DNA of 64,000 nucleotides from Zhengitettix transpicula (lineage: Eukaryota; Arthropoda; Insecta; Orthoptera; Tetrigidae): positions 92,124,947 through 92,188,946 of the forward strand of contig CM073590.1 of assembly GCA_037074705.1 (NCBI GenBank), given 5' to 3'. Positions 1-11,686 of this stretch are shown here, piece by piece. Both the position numbers and the translations under genes were made by a program. Numbering within the stretch: the stretch's first letter is position 1; the number at the start of each line of letters is the position of its first letter. The notes under the pieces are model-generated. The model was not told the DNA's origin and ran no database searches. It was given only the letters and a program-made list of their open reading frames with translations.

Positions 1-325
1 ATACTTTGCTGAATACGGCCTGCATTGACCGATTCGCCACTACACACTGCTCTCTGACTGACTGTCTCTCTGACTCCTCTCGTCAGACCCTCTAAACACA
101 CACTGGCTGACTGACTGACTGTTTCACACTACCAACTGCTATGCCTCCCAAGCACACACTGCTCTCTGACTGTCTTCTGTCTGTCAAAAGTTCTGAGTGC
201 CTTATATACGATTTTTCGTAGTCTCTGCATTATTGTGTCAAACAATGCTGTTCTTTATAATGCTCAGCCTCAAAGTGACGCCACCAATAATTAAAGAAAC
301 CATGTAAATAAAACATTTCATTACA
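1..325 (-). mobile_element. LTR fragment A0, cut by the window edge
   Basis: Read on the minus strand this starts TGTAATGAAATG at 325, has a TATA-like sequence (+ 201-210) and then a stretch rich in CTGA-type short repeats. The phrase near its start (GTTTC, then TTNATTATTGG) resembles the start of the LTR at 43.4-44.2 kb, which is why I call it an LTR. Its 3' end lies outside the window. The family assignment is inference from this short similarity. Confidence 0.45.
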
Positions 326-348
326 CATTAGTAATCTCTTCAATATAT

Positions 349-1590
349 TGTAATAAACCACTGGGGACTTTTTAATTTGCCCCACGTTGTCGTAGCCAAA
401 ATGTAATAATTAAATATGATGGGTTGTTTAAATGAAAAATTGTAGACTTTAGAACAAATAAAATTTATTTAACAAAAATTTGCAGTTATACAATTTAATA
501 TTATAAAAAGGATCTCATTCTCTCATGGGTCTTTACTGGGTTTGATAACGGGCAGAACACTTAAATAATCAAAGAACCCAACATTTATCTTTAAATTAAC
601 AATAAATATTTAATCGTCTATACATAGACGAAATTAATGATCGACGAACCTACTCTATAAGGTTGATTTTAAATTTAAAAGAGCTTACCTTATTAATACA
701 AAAGAAAAGAACGATATCTGTCTGTATCTTTTAATTCAGTTTACACATATTAATACCATAAAATTTCAACTTACGATTACTCAGGAAAATTTAGCTCGTT
801 CATTACACACACACTTTATAGACAGGACGTTTAAACACTGACTCTAACACACACTGTCGTTTTGATGAAAGCTGCTTCTCCGTTCGTGAAGGACATCTCA
901 CTTGCTCGTGGTGAAAACTACTCGACGCTGGATGCAATGTCCTGGTCTCCTACCGTCGAAGACAGTGGTCAAATTTTGATATTACAACAGAATAAACTTC
1001 TGCATACAAAAATGTTTATCGTTGAATAAGTTTGCTATTTCTCTCGCAGGCTGCAAAATTTCTCCATACTCGGTGCTCGCCGTACGCCTCCACAACTCTC
1101 ACTCCCCTCTTGACTCCAAGACTCTTTATATATCCCAGTCCCTTCTCTTTTCCTTTGTTCCAAGACTACGTCGCAACTGTCCGTTGACAGCTTCCTCCAT
1201 TATCCCGAGATTTACATTCTGCAGCTGCAGTACCTTATTTAGCAAAAATAGCTCGCTACTCTGTCTTGTCCCAAAGCCGACCATCGAGACATGTCTAATT
1301 TGTCTTTGCACCCTCAATTACTTTGAACTTGTATTCTCACCCCCGCACTCACACGTGCGCGGTTCTAAATTCTCCAAACCACCCAAACTGCACCCTCAAT
1401 TACTTTCGACTTGTCTTATCACCCTCACTCACACGTGCGCTGTTCTAAATTCTTCAGACCGCCCAAACTGCATCCTCCATCCTAAGTAAGCAAGTGAACT
1501 GTCCAGGCCATTAATCAGAAACAATGCCTGCCTTAACAGATTTATCTTGCGACCGGTCACTCGCAGATGTCACCCTTGCTCTGAATTCTG
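349..1590 (-). mobile_element. LTR element A with PBS-like sequence near its 3' end
   Basis: On the minus strand the element ends ATTACA at 349 next to ATAT. An earlier ATTACA ends at 402, followed by three bases and then TGGCTACGACAACGTGGGGC (+ 379-398). The last ten bases of that match the primer-binding site complementary to tRNA-Lys1,2 as used by many retroelements. A good TATA box (TATATAAAG, + 1124-1132) and the shared motif ACCCAGTAAAGACCCATGAG (+ 521-545) support an LTR. The 5' boundary is not resolved. It is probably near the (TA)n at 1597, where element B is inserted. No internal coding region follows, so this is a solo-LTR-like copy. Confidence 0.6.
1308..1469 (-). repeat. 82-bp tandem duplication in the promoter side of LTR A
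   Basis: Two copies (1308-1389 and 1390-1469) differ at a few positions. Each carries the hexamer CACGTG (an E-box core) followed by GCGC on the plus strand. The duplication lies upstream of the TATA box at 1124-1132 on the minus strand, so it sits in the U3 (promoter/enhancer) part of the LTR. An enhancer role is inference. Confidence 0.6.
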
Positions 1591-1608
1591 AAGAATATAT
1601 ATATATAT

Positions 1609-2194
1609 TGTAATGATTATCCTTTATTACTAAATATTAAAAAAATAAACTTTATTACAAGAAAATACAAAAATACATTCAAAAAATATTATTGGGCGCC
1701 AGCAGATATACATTGGTCTGCAAAAAAATTAACATTAGCTCCGGCTTGGTTATAAAGTCCTCCTTCTCAACAGGGTAATGTGGGCGGTTCGGTAGTTATT
1801 CAAGAACTGAGTCTGTTTCTACTTTTGAAGGCACTTTACAAAATTTGTGATGCTTACTTTACTTGTGGCGTTAGCCAAATTGCAGTGGGTCACTGGTCTC
1901 GTCGTAAGCAGCCCATCTTCTTCGGCCTCCCCGCGATGTACGTCCTTCAAAACCTTTGTTTCTTCCCGCTCGCCAAATTCTCCACCCTCTCACTCCACTT
2001 TCAGCCTTCACTCTGTCTGTCTCCCTGCGTCTGTCCACTTTCACCCGGGTTCGGAGTATTTATAAGTACCAGCGATTTCTTTTGGCCTCTCGGGCAGAAA
2101 CACGTGCGCGTTTAATGTATTCCTACTCAGGCCTGCGGACACAAATCTATTGAACTTACTAAATGTTATGTGTTTGACGTGATAAGGTGTTACA
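1609..2194 (-). mobile_element. LTR element B, inserted in (TA)n
   Basis: On the minus strand it starts TGTAACACC at 2194 and ends CATTACA at 1609, directly against a (TA)n run at 1597-1608. A TATA box (TATAAATA, + 2057-2064) lies about 135 bp after the start. A PBS-like TGGCGCCCAAT sits at + 1691-1701, about 80 bp before the outer end. The length of 586 bp suits an LTR. There is no internal coding sequence. Confidence 0.55.
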
Positions 2195-2691
2195 ATAATT
2201 TGGTAACATGGTTTTGTTTTTCAGTTTACTTCCTTTTTGTCTTTGTTCACATTACACAATAAATATCCAAATTTAACCAATTGAAAAAAATATCCTCTAG
2301 GAAGAAAACAAGAAGAAGGTACGAATGTGTACTTAAACGTTGTTGCTTTTAATATTAAAAAAATAATGTCTCTGTAGAATAATTGCTTTATAAAATCCAT
2401 AGAATATGTAACTAATTCTGAATTAAGATTAATTGCTTGAATGCTTTAATATAAAATAAGTGTTTAGTCATTTTATGATAAGTTTCAATTCCTTTGAACC
2501 TCTACGCAGCAGTTAACTTGGCATCCTTTAGTATTTATTGACTGATATTTATACCATTTTCTTTGTATCCTACAAAACCTTCACATCAGCCTTCTATATA
2601 TATTTAAATCAAGAATTACACTAAAGAGACAAAGTTAAAGTACTAATAAGGAGTACCCTAAACTTTCATTTCTGTCTGATGCTGTTATTGT

Positions 2692-2693
2692 TG

Positions 2694-2735
<42 letters not shown>

Positions 2736-3854
2736 GGACAGAAGGCACGCAGGTTGTACCCAATGATATAATGATGATATAATTGAGCGACAGATGGCAA
2801 ACTAAAAGAAGGTGAGTTAAGTGTGTGTACGCCCGGCTCTGTAGTGCAGTGTGCAGATTTGAACCCGAACTCTGTGGAGAAGGAAAAAAGGTACGTTCGA
2901 ACTCTGTGGAGAGGAGCGAAAGTGCACCCGAACTCTCTCTGAGGGCATCCGAACTTTGTGGTGAGGTGTGTAAAAGGCTGTCCAGAGTCGTATTTAGGAC
3001 TCGTATTATCAGTGGCAGATGGTGTACACGGCTTTGTTGTAAATTGCGCAAACGGAAGAAGTATAAGGCGTGGTAAGAAGAAAGAAGTGGAGTCTGTCAG
3101 GAGAGATCGTTGGAGATGGTCCTCGAGGCTGAATTGGGCCAAGATAGGTGGCCGAAATAAATAAGAGTTCGTCGGTGAACATTGGGCCAAGTTAGGTGGG
3201 CGAGATAAATCTAAGTCGTCGTTGAGAAGTCATCGTAAGACATCGTGAAAAGAAAGTTGGGTGGTAATTGTCTGCGGTTACGTGAACAATCTGCGTTAGT
3301 TGTACTGACAAAAGTGTTCAGTGTAAAGTGTGAGCACAACTTGGTGCTCTTTATGGCCTGTAAAAAGAGAGTGAGTGTTAGTATGCGAGTGAGTCAAATT
3401 GTATGGATTACCAGAGATTGTAAGATAGTTTTTCACAGTATTCATAGTTGTAAACTTTTAAGTAAAGGTATAATCGTCAGATTTCAGAATTAGAATTTGG
3501 TTATTGTATGTTTTTTCTTTATTTCATTGTAAAAATAGGTTAACAAGTATCTGTTTTATTAAAGGCCCAGTAAACGACCATGAGAAAGATTAAATTTCAT
3601 TATATAACATTAATTACTAACTATTGTAAAAATTCATTTGATTACTTGTGTAAATGTAAATTGTGTGTTAATAAATTGATTTGTTTGCCTATTTTAAAAT
3701 CTTGATTTCATACTAAAACATCCAATCATTTTAATATCTAAGTAATTTATTTGTATTTATTACAAATTGGCGCCCGAACATTATAAAAATTTGTAATTAC
3801 AAATAGACGCTTCAAACGTGGGGCTTAACAGGTAAATAATTTGTGGTTACTACA
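2692..3854 (+). mobile_element. LTR element C with a doubled LTR-end/PBS module
   Basis: The start is probably the TGTAATA at 2692, now expanded into (TA)n to 2732; the next bases (GTAGGACAGAAGG) resemble the starts of elements G and I. The motif GGCCCAGTAAACGACCATGAG lies at 3564-3584 and an AATAAA at about 3670. TTTATTACA ends at 3764, then AAT, then TGGCGCCCGAACA (3768-3780), identical to the first 13 bases of a tRNA-Lys3-type PBS. A second TAATTACA-AAT follows (ends 3801+3) with AACGTGGGGC at 3815-3824. A third end, TTACTACA, stops at 3854 before ATGTATAT. Open frames here are not protein-like. Confidence 0.6.
2697..2732. repeat. (TA)n microsatellite
   Basis: Uninterrupted TA dinucleotides at the left end of LTR element C. 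Confidence 0.95.
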
Positions 3855-3875
3855 ATGTATATATATATATATATT

Positions 3876-6800
3876 GAACTAGCGGTGTAAGAGATAGCCT
3901 TCGTTATTATAATCTCTAACCCATTTGTATTTATTGGAAAGAACAGGATAATTAAAACTGTGAGAATAGCTACAGCGGGACATGTCTACCGTAGACAGTA
4001 GACAGCATCGGTGAAGTATATCAAATAAGAACTTAAATCTGATAATCTGTTCCAATCCATGGCAAATATTACCCCACGAATCAATTTTTAGGAAAAGAAA
4101 CCAAGCTAGAAATTATAGTAAGTTCCATCAATCTTAATTCATTCTCAAAAATTAGATTGATAATAAATTAAATTAAATAATAATAAGTATCACAATTTAA
4201 CGACCCGGAAGAAGGTAAACATCAACAACACATGTAATGAAGCCAAATGGGTAATCCCCTTTTTCACTTTTATTTTCGAAATTTTAATAACCCTTTAATT
4301 TTCTAGTAAAATGATGTAGTATAGCGTTTATGGGAGAGTAACTGGGGCATTTATTGCAAGCCTGAATGATAGTCACGCAGATCCTGATTTTCTCTAGCAA
4401 GTTTGTAATAATTTTCATCCCTCTCCCCTTCCCTGGTTACCACATCGCTTGCCCCGTTGCACATAATCCCTCAAGCTTGCGTATATAGGGCTCGGCCTGC
4501 CCGTGATTTAAATCTCCCACATGCCAAGAGAAAAGCCACAATTTCCTCGTCGTGACGCTGCCACCCTCCTTTACGTAAACCGAATCTGCACAGGAATGGG
4601 CGAAAAATGAAAGTAGAGGGGGTTGCTACAGACTGGACCCCTCTTCCCAGGGCGGTAATATACAGACCATGCTGTCTGCTTACAATGGCTCTGGTCACAA
4701 TAAATTATATTGGTTTTCTGCGCACCCATTGTGAAGTTTCCCCGCTAGAGAGAAAAATAATGGTCGGACTATCCGTATCGAGCATACTGGTGCTGAGGAA
4801 GAGAGGAGAGGTGGGAGTGTAGGAGTCGGAAGCCTGGATACAACCATGGTTAGCAGACAGAGAACTTATCTCAGTTCCGACGAAAGTTTGTTGCCCCAAG
4901 GGGATATGTAAGGAACCGCTCTGACCTTGTGGACGGTTCTTTGCTAGTCTTTTAAAGTTTTTCTTAGTGTGAGCATCCAGAATGTCTTCAAAAGCTACAT
5001 TTTATTTCCTGTTATCAGACAACCAAAACAGAGCAATGCATGAAATATAAAACAATGTTTTCTCTAAACAATTTTATGTCAAATTTGATTCTTTAATATA
5101 AAATTAATGTAGAGGGTTGTCTTTTTAAGTAAATAATGCTTATAATATCCCTGTGTTTGTTCATTTACTTATAAAATTCAACGTTCTCATTAGTAATATT
5201 ATTGCATTCGATTAACGTGATAAACAATTATCCATTAATATTTAATATATCTGACATTTATCTTTTAATAAATAAATAAGCAATACAACCAATAAGTAAA
5301 TTTGTATTACTTATATAACTAAGTTTTGGTTAATTGATATTTCTTTTTCATATAAATTTTGTATTTAGGTATTTATTAATTAGCTTTATTATTTCGGTCT
5401 ATACCACACTCCCCGTGAGAAATTTCTCTTCACTTGGGCCCTAGGAGAATGTGTATCGCAAATAGCAACAATACGTTGACATATTTTCAGTCGGTTTAGA
5501 TTACAGTACAAACGCTGTAGAAATTCTGTGGTAACCGGTTTTGAGGGGCTACGCTACAGATAACGTGAACTGATCTGGAGCTTTTGATTGGTTCACCGCC
5601 TTCTAGCAAGTGGTTCGTAACTTGGGATTTTATCTCCGTTTCTGGAGTCACTAATTTGAATTAGTATCGTTGCAGCTCCTGGGCGGTCTCTGCTCAGTCT
5701 TTCAGTTCTATATTAAACTGTATCTCTAACTTCATAGCGCTTTCTGATTTTGTTCACGTCTCTGGACGGTACTTAGATACCAAGAGCCCCATGTTATCTA
5801 CTTTCCTATTTTCCTATCCTCTCGAAGCTGAAGAAGAGGCGACGCTAGATTTTCCTCCGAACTGATCCTATTCAGTCTGATCATTTCTGTATCTTAGCTA
5901 AAACTAAAATTTTTTGACATCCTTCTTATTTCGATCTCTGAGTTTTAGCAGGTAAACTATATTACTTGGGAATTTACCTGATTACCTGAAGAAGTCCCAA
6001 AATTGTAGAAGAAACGTTTTATTAAACCGAATTTTTTTTAGTTTATAAATTATTTAAATAATAAAATGAATAGTAATGAATTATTTTAACATTTTAACCG
6101 TGGTTATACTTCATTTAAAAGTTATTATCGACGCTAGACGCTTATTCCCTATTTCCTTAACATTTTAGCATTGCTTTTTTTGAGCTTATGAAGCGTGGAT
6201 TCACAAATGCCGACTTAACGTCCTATACGAAAAATGAACAAACTATATTATTCTCACTAACTGACGATGGCATCGTTGAATTACCATTTACGTTAGTGAG
6301 TATTCATGATAGTTTTCTCTATCAAACATTATTTATTTGTTTCGTAGTTCTATTGATACCCTATATACTGACAAACCTGTATTAATAGTAGTGGTGCGAA
6401 TTAGAGCCATAGATAATAAAAGGCGTGTTGGCATGTAATTTACAATCACTGATTATATGTTTATATATGCGTGTATCTATGTTTATAATGAATCTTAAAG
6501 TGCACAGGGGATGTTGCAGATAAATCTACAGAGCCAGGAAATTCCTCTAGAACGTCCATTAAGATTGGATCGAGTATTGATTAGACATTTGGTTGTGAAC
6601 TTTCGACGTCTTTATGCATATCTTAATGGAACACTGAAACACAGCAATTTGAATCAGGAATTACGACTCATTGTTAAGACTGATTAATTCCGCTTGAGTT
6701 TAGCTGCAGGTGATGTAGCATTAATGCTTGTCGCCTAAGAGAATAACTCAAAACTCGGGCTTGATTCATGAGGCCATAATAATATGTGTAACGGTACTAA

Positions 6801-7200
6801 ATACAGCCAATTAAAGCTGCAATTCATACCTCGACCAGTTTGATGGTATTCAAATGGCGCAATGATATGGTGAATAGACGTCGTGATTAAACAATGATAT
6901 GCAAGATGGCTTGACTAACAATAAATAATATCTATGTCACAGTCCACTATTGCAATTCTTCGGGAAAAACAAGATAATGACATTTGGAAACTATAATGCA
7001 GGAAAAAAAAATGCCTCAATTTTATTGTGGTGTTGTTCTTTCACCGCTTTTAAATTAAGAGGGGGAATTTATTATTTTTAAAAGATTTTGATTTAATGTC
7101 ATATATTTTTAATTATAACAACTAAAATTAAGCTGTTTTACTATAGGAATTAAAATTAAAATTTTATTTAACACTATCTGGGTGCCCGGCATTGCCCCGG
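3876..7200. other. AT-rich stretch without recognised genes
   Basis: No protein similarity could be recognised on either strand. A GC-richer patch at about 4470-4930 carries 60-75-codon open frames on both strands but no domain or splice pattern that I can defend. At 6253-6301 there is a perfect 9-bp inverted repeat (CTCACTAAC / GTTAGTGAG) with a 31-bp spacer. The rest is AT-rich and unremarkable. Confidence 0.5.
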
Positions 7201-7204
7201 TTGT

Positions 7205-8000
7205 TATATATATCCATAACCCCCGATTTGATTCGAATGTCGGTTGTTTTTGCGTTATTTTAATGAAATGCTACTCCATCTCCAACCCTATGGGTGCTCC
7301 CCACCCATGCCGACAGGGATTTATGTTATAGACAAACAACAGGTAGACAAATATTATGAATCTCATTCATACAAAAAACATTTATTCGACGCAAAAACCG
7401 GCCGGTTAACAGGTATGAAAATTTCTACCCCCGCCCACCACCTCCCCTCCTCGCCCACCCCCAGGCGTTGTACAGGTTGTCATAAATAAACTCAGTGATA
7501 TACATAGTCCAGATTTTGGTCGACTCTCGTTTTTTTTGCATTATTTTCTTGAAAAACCCCCACCCGTAAGCGTACTCCCCTCTCATGACGAAAGGGGTTG
7601 AAATTATACTCACAAAACATTTGTAGAAATGACATCAATCTAATTAACCCTGAAAAATATTTATTCAACTCTAATATCCGCGTGGTTGCGTGTTTAAAAC
7701 TTTCCATCACGTCCATCCCCGCCCAATTGACTGTCATAATAAACTCAGAGACATCCATAACCCTGCATTTGACTCTAATCTCGGGTTTATTCGCGTTATT
7801 TTCTTGTAACGCCCGTCGACCCCCACCCCGAAGTGTGATCCTTTCCTATGCTGTAAGGGGTTTTAAATTATGCTCAGATATTATAGGTAAAAACACTATC
7901 AATCTATTTAACCACTAAAAATATTTATCTGACTCAAATATCGGCTGTTTTAGCATGTTTTAATATTTCCACCACTCTCCACCCCCGCTTCTGGGGACGG
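7205..8000. repeat. Divergent tandem array, three units of about 250-290 bp
   Basis: Units start near 7205, 7498 and 7749. Each opens with a phrase like CATCCATAACCC, has a GCGTTATTTTCTTG-like segment, a C-rich patch (CCCCCACCC), TTAACCCTGAAAAATATTTATTC or a variant, and ends near CATAATAAACTCAGAGA. The first unit is the most diverged. The array is a sequence repeat; short open frames in it are incidental. Confidence 0.75.
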
Positions 8001-8185
8001 CAAACCTGTGTCACCCCGAAAGTTTCTGTTTCCTGATCGCAAAGAACGTGTACGAAATTAGGTGAATTTACGAAATTTGGTGAATTTTTCTCCACCGGCG
8101 TAGATTTTTATAAGGAACATACAAACAAACAAATATACATACAAATAAACAAACGCTCTGATTTATTTATTAGAATATTATATTA
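8001..8185 (+). mobile_element. Possible 3' end of a transposable element with ACAAAC tail
   Basis: Downstream of the tandem array lies a short direct repeat (ACGAAATTAGGTGAATTT and ACGAAATTTGGTGAATTT at about 8054-8088). An A/C-rich simple tail (ACAAACAAACAAATATACATAC...) follows at 8119-8155. Such tails are common at 3' ends of insect retroelements. The array and tail may belong to one element, but no coding part is present to identify it. Confidence 0.3.
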
Positions 8186-8189
8186 GTAA

Positions 8190-9120
8190 TTTACTAACCC
8201 CTTTACTAAATAGCGAATTAATAAATAATTTTTAAAAGTGGTCAACACATTTCAAAGAGTTTAATATCCTTTAACTAGGAAACATAAAATAGATTTTTAT
8301 AATTTTTGTAACATTTAATGTCGTTTATAATGATAATAAATACTCCAGTATAACCATTTTTTGTCATTCAATGTGTCCATACATTAAAATATAAGAACCT
8401 ACCAACTTTTCTGGGATTCCAATTTGTTTGATTCCTTAAATTGTTCAATTTTCTTGGATATCATACGGGGATACCGAGGAAAACTAACATGACGGTCTAA
8501 TAATTTTTACAGATGCTGAAAATGGCAACGGACTTATATCTTTGTATAATAATAACATCATCATAAATATTCAGAGGGGCTCACCGCCCCATGAAAGAGC
8601 GAAACGCTGAGCAGTGCCTATGTGATACGAATCGTCATTAGTATAAAGCCAGTTTCTAACTGTAAAAAAATTTATGATACTGTGCTACGGTTGTTTAATG
8701 AGGCTATAAATTATATGAATAATTACTTTAATTTATTCTTAATTTTGATTGATGTACTTTACTTGAATTTAATAACACAAAATTAATTTGTATTTAATGA
8801 TGCCAAAATATTAAACAATTCATCCATATGCACAAAGTGCGCTCAGTAAAATAAGATATATTTCAGGGTTTATTCCGTAACGAAGTAGCCTGAAAACGAC
8901 ACTTGAATTTGTTTCTGAAATGTAATAAAAGAGAAACGCGGATTTTCTTACAGGAGTTCATCCGGTGTCAACGGGAAATGGCGAGAAGCTACCCTTCTTT
9001 TGTCTCTTACAGAAAAGTATTAATTGTCCCGTCAGTTTTCAGCCACACGGCTTCTGCAGTCTCATTACTATACGTCGCCTTCAGAGATTATTTGATCTGA
9101 AGTTCTGCAAACCTTAATAA
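8190..9120. other. AT-rich, nothing recognised
   Basis: No reliable coding, RNA or mobile-element signal seen on either strand. Confidence 0.5.
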
Positions 9121-9121
9121 T

Positions 9122-9440
9122 TTGGATGAGCATAAGAGATCATTTTTGACTGCATACAGACGCACCTTGCCAACCTCGATCCTTTTCTCTCCAACCATCC
9201 AGTCCGTTTTGTCCATGCAATACTCGCACATCTGCGCTGCCCCTTTCAGCTCCTCTGACCACCCGCTGTGTGATCAAATAAAAAATTGTCCCTCCGAAGA
9301 ATCCACTTTCCCGGCGTCCTGTTTTCTTCACGAAAGCAAATTCTTGTTCCGTTTTGTGCGCTCTTTGTATCCGGTGTTAAGGCCAATATGGAAAATTTTA
9401 TCCTCGGAAAATTATAAATGTCGGACATGATCACACCACA
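9122..9440. repeat. Old dispersed repeat, copy 1 (partner at 53.9 kb)
   Basis: Shares many blocks in the same order with 53910-54232. These include GATGAGCATA, CATCTGCGCTGCCC, a TCAG(A)TC..CCA/CT.. block, CAAA/AATAAAAAATTGTCC versus CAAAAAACTGTCC, GTGCGC..CTTTGTATC, and a final AATTATAAATG...ATGATCACACCACA. Identity looks roughly 65-70 percent by eye, so the family is old. The open frames here (up to 102 codons) are not conserved as protein between the two copies. Confidence 0.6.
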
Positions 9441-10583
9441 ATACGATCTTTGGTAAGTGGCAACACTCTATTTTATATTTTTCATTGTATAGTATTATTC
9501 ACAATTTTATTTTACCATATATAAGCTGTAATTGTATTTTATTTCATTTCTATAGGCGTTAACAGCTAAGAGCTAAGAGCTTCAACTAAGTAGTAGTAGA
9601 GATCTAAATGACTGCATCTATGTTAACTACGTTGGTGGATAAAAGTTGCAAGTTTAGACCCCAATGTGATACTGTATTCTATCGAGGAACGTTTGAATCG
9701 TTAAGGAAAATTACTGATTGGCTGCACCGGAGATCTCGTCAAGAATTATCATTCATTACTCATCTAGATGCGTGAGGTACAGCTTAAAGGTTGTCCAGAC
9801 ATAGCTGATGTGGCAATTAATTACAAAATTAGTGTTTTTTAGTGCATAGTGTAGTATATATGATACATAACTTTTAGTACCACTCCAGAGGCATCTATAG
9901 GTTTCTAAGAGAGCTAATTTATGTGATTCAGATATGAAACAACATGCTTTTGAGGAAATGTGTAATTTTTGTCTTCTGTAGACTGGTTAAAACATGCTTG
10001 CTCCTGCTTTCTGAGAGTCAATTTCTCAATCCAGATTTTCTGCTCGCCATGCAAGTTAAACTATTTTCTGTGTTTTTTTGTTGTTTTTCTCAAGAAGGAA
10101 AATTTAAGCGTCAGTCCACTAAAATAATTATTATCCAATTAATGTGAATTATTGATAAATCGGATATAATTATATTTATATTGAATATCATGAGCCAAAT
10201 TGACTTTTGTCACGTTTGATATTTTTTAGTTATCTTTTCCGTATTTTATTCACAAAAAATTAGTTTAAAAACATAAAAAGAATCCTGATAAAGGGTTAAT
10301 CAATTAATCTGTAAATAAATATTGAATATCAATTATGTAATACTTTAAGACTCAATTGGTCTAATCATTAAAATCTGCATGATTATCTCCTCCTATAGAC
10401 AAAAATCATTATCATATGTATAACTTGATAATCTGCGTCGATGCATAAGCAAAATGAAGCAAATTCTTGGTAGTAACACCGACGTAATAATCCTGCAAAA
10501 AAGGTTCAGTAAAACAAAATTTTAATGTGATAAACAATAATTTCGTTTGTCATATAGTTTATCCAATATGCTTATTATGATAT
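9441..10583. other. AT-rich, nothing recognised
   Basis: Short open frames only, with no family resemblance on either strand. Confidence 0.5.
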
Positions 10584-11642
10584 TATATAAATACTCTAGA
10601 TGTTTCCAAATTAGTTTTACAAATTGGCTTTCAGTGACTCAACCGAACCTTTACACGTGTTGGTACGTGACCTAAAGCTGTCTTCTTCCTTTTCTGCCGA
10701 GAAGCGGGGCAAAAGTGAGAGCCAAGGGCCAATGGGAGGAGAAGGGCGCCTGGGAAGGTGGCTGGCTTATCTGCTCTCTCATTGTATAATCGAATAGTCA
10801 GCTCCCCTCTTTTCTGCCGTACTTACTTGACTTTTTTCTTGCTGGAAGACGGCCAGTTGGAAGTAGAGCAGGGGAGATCGGGGCGACTTTAACAGAGTTG
10901 ACTAGCAAACAAATGCAGAGAGAGAAGAGGCTAGCTCAGTAGTCTTAGGCCCGTGTGTTGACTCGGCTCCCAGAGTGATTGCTCACACATGCATATTACA
11001 TGGACCGACGACGCCTTGAAGCATGGCTCCGAAGGAAAAAAAGTTACTCAAAATGTTTGTTACTGAGGCAATCGGAAGCTACGAACCTTCTGGCAAGAGG
11101 TTGTAAATATGGCGTTTGTCAAGAAAATATATCATTCGTATAAAGAAAAAAGCTTCACTAACTTCTACTAGCGAATATATCGTAATTAACCTCCTATTAA
11201 CTCCAGTTATTCACTTTTTAATCAAATCTGACATTTAATAAATCATTCATGCTTACTTCTATAAATAGTAACTTACAATACAAAATCATTGCTTCTAGAG
11301 CAATTAAAGAACCTGATGCTACGAAACTGTCCTTATAATATTTTACTCTGATAAAATAAAAAACTTGATGGCAAAAAAAAATACGAAAAGGGAAAGGATT
11401 ACTAGAATATAAATATGTGACACAGTCAAGTTACGCAATAGTCTGCATAAATAATAATTATTTATATATATATACATATATATATCCCACGCGCCCTTCT
11501 CCTCCCATTGGCTCTTGGCTCTCACTTTTGCCCCGCTTCTCGGCAGAAAAGGAAGAAGACAGCTTTAGGTTACTACCAACACGTATAAAGGTGTAAACTG
11601 AAAGCCAATTTGTAAAACTAATTGGGAAACATCTAGAGTATT

Positions 11643-11650
<8 letters not shown>
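10584..11650. mobile_element. Element with about 170-bp terminal inverted repeats
   Basis: Left arm 10584-10755 and right arm 11485-11650 are reverse complements with few differences. Outer ends are TATATAAATACTCTAGATG and its complement. Inner ends hold a GC-rich block (GGGAGGAGAAGGGCGC). The 730-bp middle has no open frame of note. The long arms and lack of coding suggest a foldback or non-autonomous DNA transposon. The outer ends are AT-rich, the right one running into (TA)n at 11644-11683, so no target duplication can be called. Confidence 0.6.

Positions 11651-11683
<33 letters not shown>
11644..11683. repeat. (TA)n microsatellite
   Basis: Uninterrupted TA run between the inverted-repeat element and LTR element D. 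Confidence 0.95.

Positions 11684-11686
<3 letters not shown>

Noticed and set aside
1022..1489. 155-codon plus-strand frame
   Set aside because: It is antisense to LTR element A, including its TATA box and duplicated promoter segment.
2666..3190. 174- and 138-codon minus-strand frames
   Set aside because: They lie in LTR element C and read through a TA run as Tyr-Ile repeats; composition is not protein-like.
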